Positions 36,105-44,554 of a stretch of DNA of 64,000 nucleotides are shown piece by piece. A program made the translations under genes and the position numbers. The stretch is taken from assembly GCF_002797355.1 (NCBI RefSeq), contig NZ_KZ454940.1, forward strand, positions 124,001-188,000. Direction: 5' to 3'. The notes beneath the pieces are model-generated. The model was not told the DNA's origin. It did not search any database and saw only the letters and a program-made list of their open reading frames with translations. The DNA is from Bacillus xiapuensis (GTDB lineage: Bacteria; Bacillota; Bacilli; Bacillales; Domibacillaceae). The first letter of the stretch is position 1, and every line of letters starts with the position of its first letter.

Positions 36105-36710
36105 ATGACAAACACAAAAGATTTCTACAAAGCAGTGGAAGAAAGACGTTCGATTTATGCGATAAGCAAAGAACAGCCTGTTTCAGATGAACGGATTCAA
36201 GAAGTCGTAGAATTTGCCGTCAAACACGCGCCGACGGCCTTCAATTCTCAAAGCGGCCGCGCAATCGTCTTACTGGGAACAAATCATGACCAATTATGGG
36301 ATTTAACGAAGGAAACATTAAAAGCTGTCGTGCCGGAAGATAAATTCAGCTCAACGGAAGAAAAATTGAATATGTTTAAAGCAGGCTGCGGCACTGTGCT
36401 TTTCTTTGAAGACGAGAAGGTTGTTCAAGGCTTGCAGGAGCAATTTCCGCTTTATGCTGATAACTTTCCGCGCTGGTCCCAGCAATCCTCAGGAATGTTG
36501 CAATACATCGTGTGGACCGCACTTGAACAAGAAGGGTTCGGCGCCACATTGCAGCATTACAATCCTTTAATCGACGATAAAGTCCGCGAGCAATGGCAGG
36601 TGCCAGAGAATTGGACGCTCATCGCTCAAATGCCGTTCGGCAAACCAGCCGCTCCCGCTGGCGACAAAGAGTTCCAGCCATTGGATGAACGCGTGAAAGT
36701 ATATAAATAA
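36105..36710 (+). CDS. Nitroreductase family protein, Frm2/HBN1-like
   Basis: A 201-residue FMN enzyme of the nitroreductase fold. The opening VEERRSIYAISKEQPVSDERI and HAPTAFNSQSGRAIVLLG match the Frm2/HBN1 branch, which reduces nitro or quinone compounds with NAD(P)H. It is preceded by GAGGGAATGTACAG and by an HxlR-type regulator on the other strand. A role in electrophile defence is inferred from that pairing. Confidence 0.83.
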   Translation: MTNTKDFYKAVEERRSIYAISKEQPVSDERIQEVVEFAVKHAPTAFNSQSGRAIVLLGTNHDQLWDLTKETLKAVVPEDKFSSTEEKLNMFKAGCGTVLFFEDEKVVQGLQEQFPLYADNFPRWSQQSSGMLQYIVWTALEQEGFGATLQHYNPLIDDKVREQWQVPENWTLIAQMPFGKPAAPAGDKEFQPLDERVKVYK

Positions 36711-36716
36711 CCGAGG

Positions 36717-36748
36717 AAAGACCAGCTCCTTCTTGCGAGCTGGTCTTT
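36717..36748. terminator. Terminator between nitroreductase gene and nagB
   Basis: AAAGACCAGCTC / GAGCTGGTCTTT perfect stem, eight-base loop. Confidence 0.86.
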
Positions 36749-36751
36749 CGT

Positions 36752-37486
36752 CTATCTATTGCCTGTTCGCTTTAAAGCCGCCTCATCCGCAATCACGGTT
36801 ACATGCGGGTGATGGTTTAACACTGATGCCGGGAATTGTTCGGTTACGCTGCCAGATAAGAGCCGGGTCATCGCCTCAGCTTTCGCTTCCCCCGCCGCCA
36901 GCAGCACGATTTCACGGGCGCACATAATCGTTTGAATCCCCATTGTAATAGCTTGGTGCGGCACCTCCTCTATACTGGAGAAGAAACGGGCATTCGCTTT
37001 CCTGGTCGATTCATCCAGCTCCACTACATGGGTAAGGGATTCAAAAGAAGTACCCGGCTCATTGAAGCCAATATGACCATTCACACCGATCCCGAGCAAT
37101 TGTACATCTATACCGCCCGCCTTCTTCAACAGATGTTCATATCTCGCGCACTCCGTCTGCAAGTCCTCCGCTTCGCCATTCGGCAAATACGCTTTTTCCG
37201 GAGGAAGATCGATATGATCAAACAGACGGTGCTTCATATAATAAAAATAATTGTTGGGATGCATTTTGGGAATGCCAACATATTCATCTAAATTGAAAGT
37301 GGTCACCTGCCGATAAGACATCCCTTCCGTCCGGTGATTCTCAATTAATTTTTGATAGGTGCCTTCCGGGGTCCCCCCTGTCGCCAAGCCAAGCACCAGC
37401 TTCGGCTTCTGCCTTAATCGGTCCATAATCAATCGTGCCGCCTGTTCACTCATTTCTTGAGGATCCTTTACACTTATGACTCTCAC
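36752..37486 (-). CDS. nagB: Glucosamine-6-phosphate deaminase NagB
   Basis: A 244-residue enzyme converting glucosamine-6-phosphate to fructose-6-phosphate and ammonia. Signatures include LGLATGGTPEGTYQ (phosphate loop), TTFNLDEYVG (catalytic Asp), LLGIGVNGHIGFNEPG (catalytic Asn/His/Glu region). Translation starts at a GTG after AGGAGAG. No nagA or nagR gene is adjacent, so it stands apart from the usual nag operon. Length is normal for the short Bacillus form. Confidence 0.93.
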   Translation of the reverse strand: MRVISVKDPQEMSEQAARLIMDRLRQKPKLVLGLATGGTPEGTYQKLIENHRTEGMSYRQVTTFNLDEYVGIPKMHPNNYFYYMKHRLFDHIDLPPEKAYLPNGEAEDLQTECARYEHLLKKAGGIDVQLLGIGVNGHIGFNEPGTSFESLTHVVELDESTRKANARFFSSIEEVPHQAITMGIQTIMCAREIVLLAAGEAKAEAMTRLLSGSVTEQFPASVLNHHPHVTVIADEAALKRTGNR

Positions 37487-37723
37487 GACATTCTCTCCTC
37501 TTATTATATGTTCAAATTTTTTATGATAGTCTTCCCTTCTCTATTTTACAATCAAATTCCAAAAATAGCACGATTCCCCCTTAAACAGATGAAAAACAGC
37601 CTATTAACGCCCCGTTATGAACCGATATCTTAGGTCAGGCCAAGAAACAAGCCTCTAAAAGAAATGTAGACAAAGCCATTCTTGACTTTGTCTACATTCT
37701 GATGCGGCCCATTAGCCTTTTCC

Positions 37724-37873
37724 TTATCTATTATGTACTTGTATACTGTACATTTCTTGCAATCTTTCTTTAATAACGTGCATGACATGCTCTACTTTAC
37801 TGTCATCCCTCTGTGCTGCTTCATAGGCCTCTTGCATGAGTAACAATAACTGTTTCTGTTCTTGCCCCATCAT
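37724..37873 (-). CDS. Small helical protein, 49 residues
   Basis: An open frame starting MMGQEQKQLLLLMQEAYEAA and ending SIQVHNR, almost certainly one amphipathic helical pair. GAGGT lies 5-8 bases before the two ATGs, which supports translation. I do not recognise the family. The short charged composition resembles other small regulatory or sporulation proteins of Bacilli, but no function can be given. It lies between nagB and the catalase, with no other gene in 37487-38099. Confidence 0.55.
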   Translation of the reverse strand: MMGQEQKQLLLLMQEAYEAAQRDDSKVEHVMHVIKERLQEMYSIQVHNR

Positions 37874-38041
37874 TTTCAACCTCGGTTTTCAAATAGTTTC
37901 TCTTGCTTTTCTGACAGCTCCATCATACTACAAAACAAATCAACTTCCAAGAAATTAGACTATTTATCTAATTTTTCCCACATAATAACCGCCAAAAAAT
38001 GCAGAAACTTTGCAGCATCTTATAAGCAAAAAAAATAAATA

Positions 38042-38070
38042 TTGACTTATTCAATATTTAATATTAAATT
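38042..38070 (+). promoter_or_regulatory. Sigma A promoter of the catalase gene
   Basis: TTGACT (38042-38047), 17 bases, TAAATT (38065-38070). Confidence 0.65.
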
Positions 38071-38083
38071 ATAATTATTCTAA
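38069..38083 (+). promoter_or_regulatory. PerR box
   Basis: TTATAATTATTCTAA matches the PerR consensus TTATAATNATTATAA at all but one defined position. It overlaps the -10 end and the start region of the catalase promoter, so the gene should be derepressed by peroxide. Confidence 0.8.
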
Positions 38084-38099
38084 TTAAGGAGTGATTATA

Positions 38100-39551
38100 A
38101 TGAAAAACCGAATGACGACCAATCAAGGAACCCCCGTTTATGATAATCAAAATACTAAAACCGCCGGCCGAAGAGGGCCTGCTTTACTGGAAGATTATCA
38201 GTTAATTGAGAAACTGGCCCATTTCGACCGCGAACGCATACCGGAGCGTGTCGTCCACGCCCGAGGAGCAGGTGCTCATGGTGTTTTCGTTGTAAAGAAC
38301 AGCATGAAGAAATACACATGTGCTGACTTTTTACAAGAAGCAGGACAAACGACTCCTGTTTTTGCCCGTTTTTCTACTGTCATTCACGGCAAGCATTCTC
38401 CAGAAACCGTTCGTGATCCCCGAGGGTTTGCCGTTAAATTTTATACGGAAGAAGGAAACTATGATTTCGTCGGAAACAATTTGCCCGTCTTTTTCATCCG
38501 TGACGCCATTAAATTTCCTGATATCATTCATTCACTGAAGCCTGATCCAGCAACCAATATTCAAGATCCCTCCCGCTCTTGGGACTTTATCTCGCTTTCA
38601 CCCGAGACGACCAACATGCTGATTCACCTGTATACGGATGAAGGGATTCCAGCCAATTACCGTCATATGAGGGGGTCAAGCGTTCATGCTTTCAAGTGGT
38701 ATAATGCGGCAGGCAAGACGGTATATGTGAAATTGCGCTGGCAGCCAAAGCAAGGGATTAAAAATCTGTCGATAAAAGAAGCGGCCGATATTCAAAGGGA
38801 AGATTTCAATCACGCCACTCGCGATTTATATCAAGCGATTGAAAGCGGCGACTATCCAGAGTGGGATTTATTCGTTCAAGTGCTCGATCCAGCTGACATG
38901 GACGCCTTTGACTTTGATCCCCTCGATGCCACAAAGGATTGGCTGGAAGAAGATATTCCATGGGAACTGGTCGGAACGATGACCTTGAATCAAAATCCGC
39001 AAGACTTCTTTTCTGAAACGGAGTCCGTCGGCTTTAATCCTGGCGTTCTCGTCCCGGGCATGCTTCCTTCCGAAGACAAATTACTGCAGGGGCGCCTCTT
39101 CTCTTATTCAGACACCCAGCGCCACCGGTTAGGACCAAATTATGTGCAGCTGGATATTAATTCTCCTAAAAAAGAGGTGCATAATTACCAGCGGGACGGC
39201 TATATGCCGATAAAGCAGCAAAAAAGCCGGATTAATTACGAGCCAAACAGCATGGAGAATACACCAGCAGAAGCGAATCATAACCCAGAGCCGCCGCAGC
39301 CGCTAGAGGGGATGGCCAGACGGCAGCCAATTGAGAAAAACAGCCACTTCGGTCAAGCAGGCCGCATTTACCGCAGCTACGATCAAACAACGAAACAAGC
39401 GGTGCAAAAAAATATTCTCAATGATTTTCAATCCATTACAGACCGGACCATAGTAGCGCGGGCGATTGCCAATTTGTACCGTGCAGATGCCGGACTTGGC
39501 CGCGCACTGGCTAAGAAAGCGAATGTCGATATTACTCCATACCTCCATTAA
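38100..39551 (+). CDS. Monofunctional haem catalase
   Basis: A 483-residue clade-type haem catalase that splits hydrogen peroxide. Key parts are present: RVVHARGAGAHG with the catalytic His, FVGNNLPVFFIRD with the catalytic Asn, and RLFSYSDTQRHRLGPNY with the haem-ligand Tyr. The start is the ATG 8 bases after AAGGAG; an in-frame GTG 9 bases earlier overlaps the site. A PerR box controls it. It is equivalent to KatA in regulation, but which paralogue it is (katA, katB or katX) was not settled. Confidence 0.92.
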   Translation: MKNRMTTNQGTPVYDNQNTKTAGRRGPALLEDYQLIEKLAHFDRERIPERVVHARGAGAHGVFVVKNSMKKYTCADFLQEAGQTTPVFARFSTVIHGKHSPETVRDPRGFAVKFYTEEGNYDFVGNNLPVFFIRDAIKFPDIIHSLKPDPATNIQDPSRSWDFISLSPETTNMLIHLYTDEGIPANYRHMRGSSVHAFKWYNAAGKTVYVKLRWQPKQGIKNLSIKEAADIQREDFNHATRDLYQAIESGDYPEWDLFVQVLDPADMDAFDFDPLDATKDWLEEDIPWELVGTMTLNQNPQDFFSETESVGFNPGVLVPGMLPSEDKLLQGRLFSYSDTQRHRLGPNYVQLDINSPKKEVHNYQRDGYMPIKQQKSRINYEPNSMENTPAEANHNPEPPQPLEGMARRQPIEKNSHFGQAGRIYRSYDQTTKQAVQKNILNDFQSITDRTIVARAIANLYRADAGLGRALAKKANVDITPYLH

Positions 39552-39557
39552 AATGCC

Positions 39558-39581
39558 AGCAGAGAGAAGCTTCTCTCTGCT
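39558..39581 (+). terminator. Palindrome after the catalase gene
   Basis: Perfect 24-bp palindrome centred on AAGCTT (AGCAGAGAGAAG and complement), 7 bases after the stop. There is no T-run. The remaining 39582-39859 shows no gene, only AT-rich sequence likely to contain the next promoter. Confidence 0.55.
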
Positions 39582-39859
39582 CCGGCTTAAAATATATAAA
39601 GGCTGAAACCACAATGTCCTGCTGCAGCCTGAATCATGCATTTGGATGCCGTGCTTTTCCCTTAGCCTTTGCTTCCTTGATTCATTCTTAATGCAAAAAT
39701 CTTAGTGCACCTTACAGCAGGGAAAGATATAATTTTGACTATTTCACCATTTTTTCTTGTTTGACATTCTGCTGACACATTCCTCCTTTACATTATACGT
39801 ATAGCAACTCATTAAAGCCCATCATTTCTGTCTATTTGATATAGGAGGAATAGTTAATT

Positions 39860-40231
39860 ATGAAGAAAAGAACGATGTCTTATGTGATGAGCGGTGCCCT
39901 TTCCATCAGCATTCTCGGATCAGCCCATACTTATGTAGCCGCAGAAGGACCGGCTGCGGAATCAACAAAGACTGAGGCTTCTTCTATGAAATATAAGGAA
40001 CGATTACAAATAAAGAAAATTAGAGATTTTTCCGATATTATTGGCGAACAAGCTAAAGCGCTAGGCATTTCCCAGCAAGGCAAAGATTTTGAGACCGTAG
40101 CGAAAGAAGTGCGGGAAACGAAAATGAAACTGCGTGCTCAAACCTATGGAATCAATACGGCGAATAAAGATTTCCGCCTATTGGCTGAAGAAGTCCGGCA
40201 AGCTGAACAGCAAATTCAAACAAAGCAGTAA
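39860..40231 (+). CDS. Small secreted protein with two repeats
   Basis: A 123-residue protein with a signal peptide (residues 1-28, cleavage likely after YVAA). The mature part holds two similar units: LGISQQGKDFETVAKEVRE and YGINTANKDFRLLAEEVRQ. This gives a repeat of the form GI..-x-KDF-x-x-[VL]A-x-EVR. The rest is charged and helical. AGGAGGAATAGTTAATT precedes the ATG. The function is unknown. It lies directly before a two-component system, which might respond to it, but that is a guess. Confidence 0.68.
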   Translation: MKKRTMSYVMSGALSISILGSAHTYVAAEGPAAESTKTEASSMKYKERLQIKKIRDFSDIIGEQAKALGISQQGKDFETVAKEVRETKMKLRAQTYGINTANKDFRLLAEEVRQAEQQIQTKQ

Positions 40232-40245
40232 ATGAAAGCGAACCT

Positions 40246-40268
40246 GAAGCTGTCGATTGGACAGCTTC
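40246..40268 (+). terminator. Terminator after the secreted-protein gene
   Basis: GAAGCTGTC / GACAGCTTC with a five-base loop then TTTCTGTT. The two-component genes start 46 bases later. Confidence 0.7.
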
Positions 40269-40313
40269 TTTCTGTTCAATATCGTATAATGAAAAGAAAA
40301 AGAGGTGAGACGG

Positions 40314-41006
40314 ATGTCAGCTACTATATTAATCGCGGAAGACGAGCCTGCTATCAGCCAGGTCTTAAAGGCATATTTGCAAAAAGCGGACTTTCAAGTC
40401 GTGCAGGCGTTTGACGGCCAAACGGCCATCAAGCAATTTCGGGAGGCTCATCCAGCACTCGTTTTGCTGGACGTGATGATGCCTAAAGCGGACGGATGGA
40501 CGGTACTTAAGACAATCAGGGAGACAAGCTCTTGCCCGGTTATTATGCTTACAGCGCTCGGTGACATCCATTACCGTCTCTCCGGTTTAAATGGAGGCGC
40601 CGATGATTACATTGCCAAGCCCTTCAATGGAGAAGAAGTTGTAGCGCGAGTGCGGGCAGTACTGAGGCGGTCGCATGAGGAGGAGAATCACTCCGCTGTC
40701 ACAAACTACGGCAGCTTAACGATTGATCATTCCGCTCACAGGGTGACTGTGAAGGGAACTGAGCTTGCGTTAAGGCCGCGGGATTTATCAGTGCTGCTTT
40801 TTCTCTCTTCTCAGCCGAACCGTACGTTTACGCGGGAACAGCTGATTGAACACGTATGGGGACAGGATTATGACGGCAGCGATCGCGCGGTCGATCTCTC
40901 CATTAAACGGCTTAGAAAGTCGCTGAAGGACTGGCCAAAGGCTGAAGGAGAGATTAAAACTTTGCGGGGATTGGGGTATCAATTCTGTGTCTACGAACAG
41001 GGATAA
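40314..41006 (+). CDS. OmpR-family response regulator
   Basis: A 230-residue regulator. The receiver has ILIAEDEP (acidic pair), LVLLDVMMPKADG (phospho-Asp), MLTALGD and AKPF (Lys). The winged-helix effector domain (about 130-230) ends in TLRGLGYQFCVY. The start is the ATG at 40314 after AGAGGTGAGACGG, not the GTG 9 bases before. Its end overlaps the kinase start by 20 bases. The target genes are unknown. Confidence 0.87.
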   Translation: MSATILIAEDEPAISQVLKAYLQKADFQVVQAFDGQTAIKQFREAHPALVLLDVMMPKADGWTVLKTIRETSSCPVIMLTALGDIHYRLSGLNGGADDYIAKPFNGEEVVARVRAVLRRSHEEENHSAVTNYGSLTIDHSAHRVTVKGTELALRPRDLSVLLFLSSQPNRTFTREQLIEHVWGQDYDGSDRAVDLSIKRLRKSLKDWPKAEGEIKTLRGLGYQFCVYEQG

Positions 41007-42420
41007 ACGCATTTCCTTATTAAAATACTGGACAACCCGCTATGTGGCCACTCTCTGTGTAGGCCTATTGGTTGTGGCCGCCATTTCTGTCGCCTGGCTT
41101 CAGCATACGATGCTGCAAAACCGCTTGGAAATATCGGAATTCATAGCGGAAGAATTAGCCAACCGGATTGCGGGAACCCAAGAGCCTTCCTTGGAATCTC
41201 CCTCGATTGATAAAAATACGCTAAAGAAACGCAACCGCTTTTTAGAATCGGAGCGGCCGCCGGCGATCTACATCACCGATGTCCGCGGCCGGGTGCTGTC
41301 AGCCAACCAGCCGGCCGCGGTTGAAGGAAAACAATCTTTCAGCAAATCCCTGCTTCAAGAAGAGCATGATGTTTTAATATTTCCAACAGATGACGCGTCG
41401 GACTCCCGCATATGGATGATCAAAAAACCGATTGAAGTCGAGGATGTCATTTTCGGGTGGGTCGTGATGCTTCAGCCTGAAAGCGAATTGACGAACAGCC
41501 AGGAGGAGTACCGTCTGCTTGCTATATTAATCGTCACGCTCGGCTTGCTGGGCTGGGCTGCTATTTATATCTTATCCCGCCGCCTGTCGAAGCCTATCAG
41601 CCAGGTTGCGGAAGCAGCTAAGCAAGTTCAGAAAGGAAATTACAATATCCGTCTCCCCGATCATATGAAAGAGCAAGAAGTGTACGATCTCGTCCACTCC
41701 TTTAAAGAAATGGCCCAGAAGCTTCAGCAGCTTGAGGCATTAAGAGCTGAGCTGCTGGCTGGCGTCACCCATGAATTAAAAACGCCGGTCACCTCAATCA
41801 GCGGCTTGCTGCAAGCGGTAAAAGACGGCATTGTTACCGGCGAAGAAGCGAAGGAATTTGTGGATGTTTCGTTAAAGGAAACCGCCAAAATGCAAAAGAT
41901 GATTAATGATTTACTGGAATTCAATTCCTTTGCGGCAAACGCCCTGCCGGTTTCCGCTGAAAAGCATGAGGTCAATGAGCTGATCCGCGACATTGTCCAC
42001 CAATGGAAAATCGGCCAGGAGCTTGAGCATCTCCATGTCCGCTTATCGCTTCTGGAGAAGGAGCGGGTTATTTATACAGATTCCATCCGGCTTCAGCAGA
42101 TTATGATCAATTTATTAAATAACGCGCACCACGCTCTCGATGCAGAGGGTACGATTGCCATTGAGCTGTCTGATCAGGAAAACGGCCGCCTCGAAATTGC
42201 TGTTAAAGACAGCGGCACCGGTATACCGCAAGCGGAACAGGAATTAGTCTTCGAACGCTTTTACCGCGGAGATAATAAAAAATTCAAAGTGCGCGGGCTC
42301 GGCCTGGGACTTCCGTTCAGCAAATTGCTGGCAAGAGCCCTAGGCGGCGACTTGATATTAAAAGAAAGCTCACCAGCCGGAACGACCTTTGTGATCCAAT
42401 TGCCGCTCGCTGACTCGTAA
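40987..42420 (+). CDS. Sensor histidine kinase
   Basis: A 477-residue kinase with two membrane segments (about residues 17-38 and 175-197) around an extracellular sensor of about 135 residues. A HAMP linker (SKPISQVAEAAKQVQKGNYNIR) follows. HisKA has GVTHELKTPVTS, and the ATPase domain has NLLNNAHHAL, DSGTGIP and GLGLGLPF. Start is a GTG inside the end of the regulator gene. The signal is unknown; the layout resembles BaeS/ResE-type envelope sensors. A strong terminator lies 57 bases downstream. Confidence 0.87.
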   Translation: MSTNRDKRISLLKYWTTRYVATLCVGLLVVAAISVAWLQHTMLQNRLEISEFIAEELANRIAGTQEPSLESPSIDKNTLKKRNRFLESERPPAIYITDVRGRVLSANQPAAVEGKQSFSKSLLQEEHDVLIFPTDDASDSRIWMIKKPIEVEDVIFGWVVMLQPESELTNSQEEYRLLAILIVTLGLLGWAAIYILSRRLSKPISQVAEAAKQVQKGNYNIRLPDHMKEQEVYDLVHSFKEMAQKLQQLEALRAELLAGVTHELKTPVTSISGLLQAVKDGIVTGEEAKEFVDVSLKETAKMQKMINDLLEFNSFAANALPVSAEKHEVNELIRDIVHQWKIGQELEHLHVRLSLLEKERVIYTDSIRLQQIMINLLNNAHHALDAEGTIAIELSDQENGRLEIAVKDSGTGIPQAEQELVFERFYRGDNKKFKVRGLGLGLPFSKLLARALGGDLILKESSPAGTTFVIQLPLADS

Positions 42421-42476
42421 AACTCCAAAAGAACCCGCGCTGCTGACAAGAGGAGCGAAGCAAGATTCAAAAAAGA

Positions 42477-42513
42477 AAAGCCATCTCAGCCTTCTGGGGC
42501 TGAAATGGCTTTT
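42477..42513. terminator. Bidirectional terminator
   Basis: AAAAGCCAT-c-TCAGCC and GGCTGA-a-ATGGCTTTT arms, between the kinase gene and the converging DUF1540 gene. Confidence 0.8.
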
Positions 42514-42515
42514 CT

Positions 42516-42671
42516 TTATGCTTCTGCTTCAAATGTTTGACAATCCGTTTCCTTGCTGGTGGATGCTGTCTTTCCTTTATGGCTGACTACGTATATCGCA
42601 TCCGCCGCACATTTATTGCCTTGCTCCCAATACATACAGTTATTCACTTCACATAACACATCTTTCGCCAA
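42516..42671 (-). CDS. DUF1540 Cys-rich small protein
   Basis: A 51-residue protein, MAKDVLCEVNNCMYWEQ and so on, with Cys at about residues 7, 12, 21 and 44, which fits DUF1540 metal-binding proteins. The start was set at a TTG preceded by AGGGGGTG at 7-8 bases. This removes an unlikely 45-residue N-terminal extension and gives the usual family length. Function unknown; some members are found in sporulating or clostridial cells. Confidence 0.78.
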   Translation of the reverse strand: MAKDVLCEVNNCMYWEQGNKCAADAIYVVSHKGKTASTSKETDCQTFEAEA

Positions 42672-42794
42672 TGGATCACACCCCCTCTTCTGATAGGCTG
42701 TCCATTTCCACTCTGACTGATTCCTGTCAAAAAACGGCGGCAGGAAGAAGCGATTTCTGCTGCCAATGATCATTTTTGCCGATTTACCTAAAAA

Positions 42795-42825
42795 AGGCTG
42801 ATCCATTTTTCTTTTGGATCAGCCT
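42795..42825 (-). terminator. Terminator of the yclNOPQ operon
   Basis: AGGCTGATCCA / TGGATCAGCCT stem and a T-run on the minus strand, 10 bases after the yclQ stop. Confidence 0.86.
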
Positions 42826-42834
42826 GCGCTTACA

Positions 42835-43776
42835 TTATTTTATGCCGTTTTCAACCTCTTTAATCATTTCTGAAACAGATTGCAAACCGCCGCTGGATAA
42901 GTACCAGTAGTTCGGATCAAGATAGACAACGTTTTTATTTTTATAAGCTTTTGTATTTTTCACTAGCTCGTTTTCTACCACTTGCTTAGCGGAGGATTGG
43001 CCGCCAACAACCGCTCCCCGGTCAATGACAAATAAGTAGTCAGGATTTTGCTCCACGATGTATTCAAAGGAAATACTTTGTCCGTGTCTGGACACTTCAA
43101 TGTTTTTATCTGCAGGAGCTATGCCCAGTTCATCATGGATGAAACCAAAGCGGGAACCCGGGCCGAAGGCGCTCACTTTGCCGTCATTAGCTAAAATTAC
43201 CAAACCTTTTTTATCTGTTTTAGACGCCTTGTCCTGCTCCTGCTTGATGCTGTCTTGAATAGACGCCAGCTCTTTCTTCACTTGCTCTTCTTTGCCGAAG
43301 ATTTTTCCTAATGTCTTCGCGTTCTCTTCAAATGATTTCATATAATTGTTTGGATCCAGCTCCAAATAAATTGTAGGGGCGATTTCAGCGAATTGATCGT
43401 AGAGATCCGATTGCCGAGTTGAAAGGATGATAAGATCCGGTTTAAGAGCGTGAATTTTTTCGAAATCAGGCTCTTTCAAGGCCCCCAGGTTTTCATATTT
43501 GTCCTCTTTATATTTAGATAAATACGATGGAACGATCTGCTTTGGAAGACCTGCCACTTCAACCCCCAGCTTATCCAAAGTATCAAGCGATCCGAAGTCA
43601 AAGACTACCACTTTCTCTGGATTTTTCTTTACGGGCGTTTCTCCAAATTTATGCTTAACTGTTATTTCTTCTTCATCTTTTTTCTTTGCTTGATCGTCTT
43701 GTGCGCCTGAGCTACAAGCGGCGGCAACGAGCAGAAATAAAGCGGCGACAAAAACCATAGACAACTTTTTCCACAT
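42835..43776 (-). CDS. yclQ: Siderophore-binding lipoprotein YclQ
   Basis: A 313-residue substrate-binding lipoprotein. The signal peptide ends in LVAAAC, giving a lipid-modified Cys at about residue 21, followed by a charged tether. The binding domains show KKNPEKVVVFDFGSLDTLDKLG and ALKPDLIILSTRQSD, typical of YclQ-type petrobactin-binding proteins. The start was set at the ATG after GAGGTG (MWKKLSMVF). It is last in the operon and captures ferric siderophore outside the membrane for the YclNO permease. Confidence 0.9.
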   Translation of the reverse strand: MWKKLSMVFVAALFLLVAAACSSGAQDDQAKKKDEEEITVKHKFGETPVKKNPEKVVVFDFGSLDTLDKLGVEVAGLPKQIVPSYLSKYKEDKYENLGALKEPDFEKIHALKPDLIILSTRQSDLYDQFAEIAPTIYLELDPNNYMKSFEENAKTLGKIFGKEEQVKKELASIQDSIKQEQDKASKTDKKGLVILANDGKVSAFGPGSRFGFIHDELGIAPADKNIEVSRHGQSISFEYIVEQNPDYLFVIDRGAVVGGQSSAKQVVENELVKNTKAYKNKNVVYLDPNYWYLSSGGLQSVSEMIKEVENGIK

Positions 43777-43795
43777 ATCTAGACACCTCGTTAAG

Positions 43796-44554
43796 TTATT
43801 TAAAATATACACAAATTTTGCAGTTGTTCACTGTCTCAATATTCATATCCATATCATAGATGTTTTGCAGTACATTTCGGTCCATCATCTGATCAACGGA
43901 CCCTTGATTAATGACTTTCCCGTCCTTTAAGGCGACGATATAATCAGAATAGCAAGACGCGAAGTTAATATCATGAATAACGATGACAACGGTCTTTCCT
44001 AATTCATTCGTTAACCTTCTCAGCACTTTCATAATCTGAACGGAATGCTTCATATCCAGATTATTCAGCGGTTCATCAAGCAGAACATATTCCGTATCCT
44101 GCGCGATCACCATCGAAATAAAGGCTCGCTGGCGCTGGCCGCCGCTCAATTGATCGAGGTATTTATCCTGAAGATCTTCAAGCTCCATATAGCGGATCGC
44201 TTCATCTACATGCTTCCAATCTTCTTTCTTCAGCTTGCCTTGGGAATAAGGAAAACGGCCGAAGGAAACGAGGTCGCGAACAGTTAAACGAAGGTTTAAA
44301 TGATTGGTCTGTTTTAAGATCGCCACCTTCTTCGCCAGCTCTTTACTCTTTGCCCTGCTGACGTCTTCGCCGTCGATCAGAATATCCCCCTGATCTTTCG
44401 TAATCAAGCGGCTGATCATAGATAAAAGTGTACTTTTCCCTGCCCCGTTTGGGCCGATAAAAGAAGTGATTTTGCCTTTAGGAATATTAACAGACACCTG
44501 GTCAACCACTGCTTTGCTACCGTATAACTTCGAAACCTCTTTAACTTCTACCAT
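43796..44554 (-). CDS. yclP: Siderophore ABC transporter ATPase YclP
   Basis: A 252-residue ATPase with Walker A GPNGAGKST (about residue 34), signature LSGGQRQRAFI, and Walker B YVLLDEPLNNLD. It energises uptake by the YclN/YclO permease. Its start overlaps the yclO stop by seven bases, so translation is coupled. Gene order N-O-P-Q and spacing match B. subtilis. Confidence 0.92.
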   Translation of the reverse strand: MVEVKEVSKLYGSKAVVDQVSVNIPKGKITSFIGPNGAGKSTLLSMISRLITKDQGDILIDGEDVSRAKSKELAKKVAILKQTNHLNLRLTVRDLVSFGRFPYSQGKLKKEDWKHVDEAIRYMELEDLQDKYLDQLSGGQRQRAFISMVIAQDTEYVLLDEPLNNLDMKHSVQIMKVLRRLTNELGKTVVIVIHDINFASCYSDYIVALKDGKVINQGSVDQMMDRNVLQNIYDMDMNIETVNNCKICVYFK

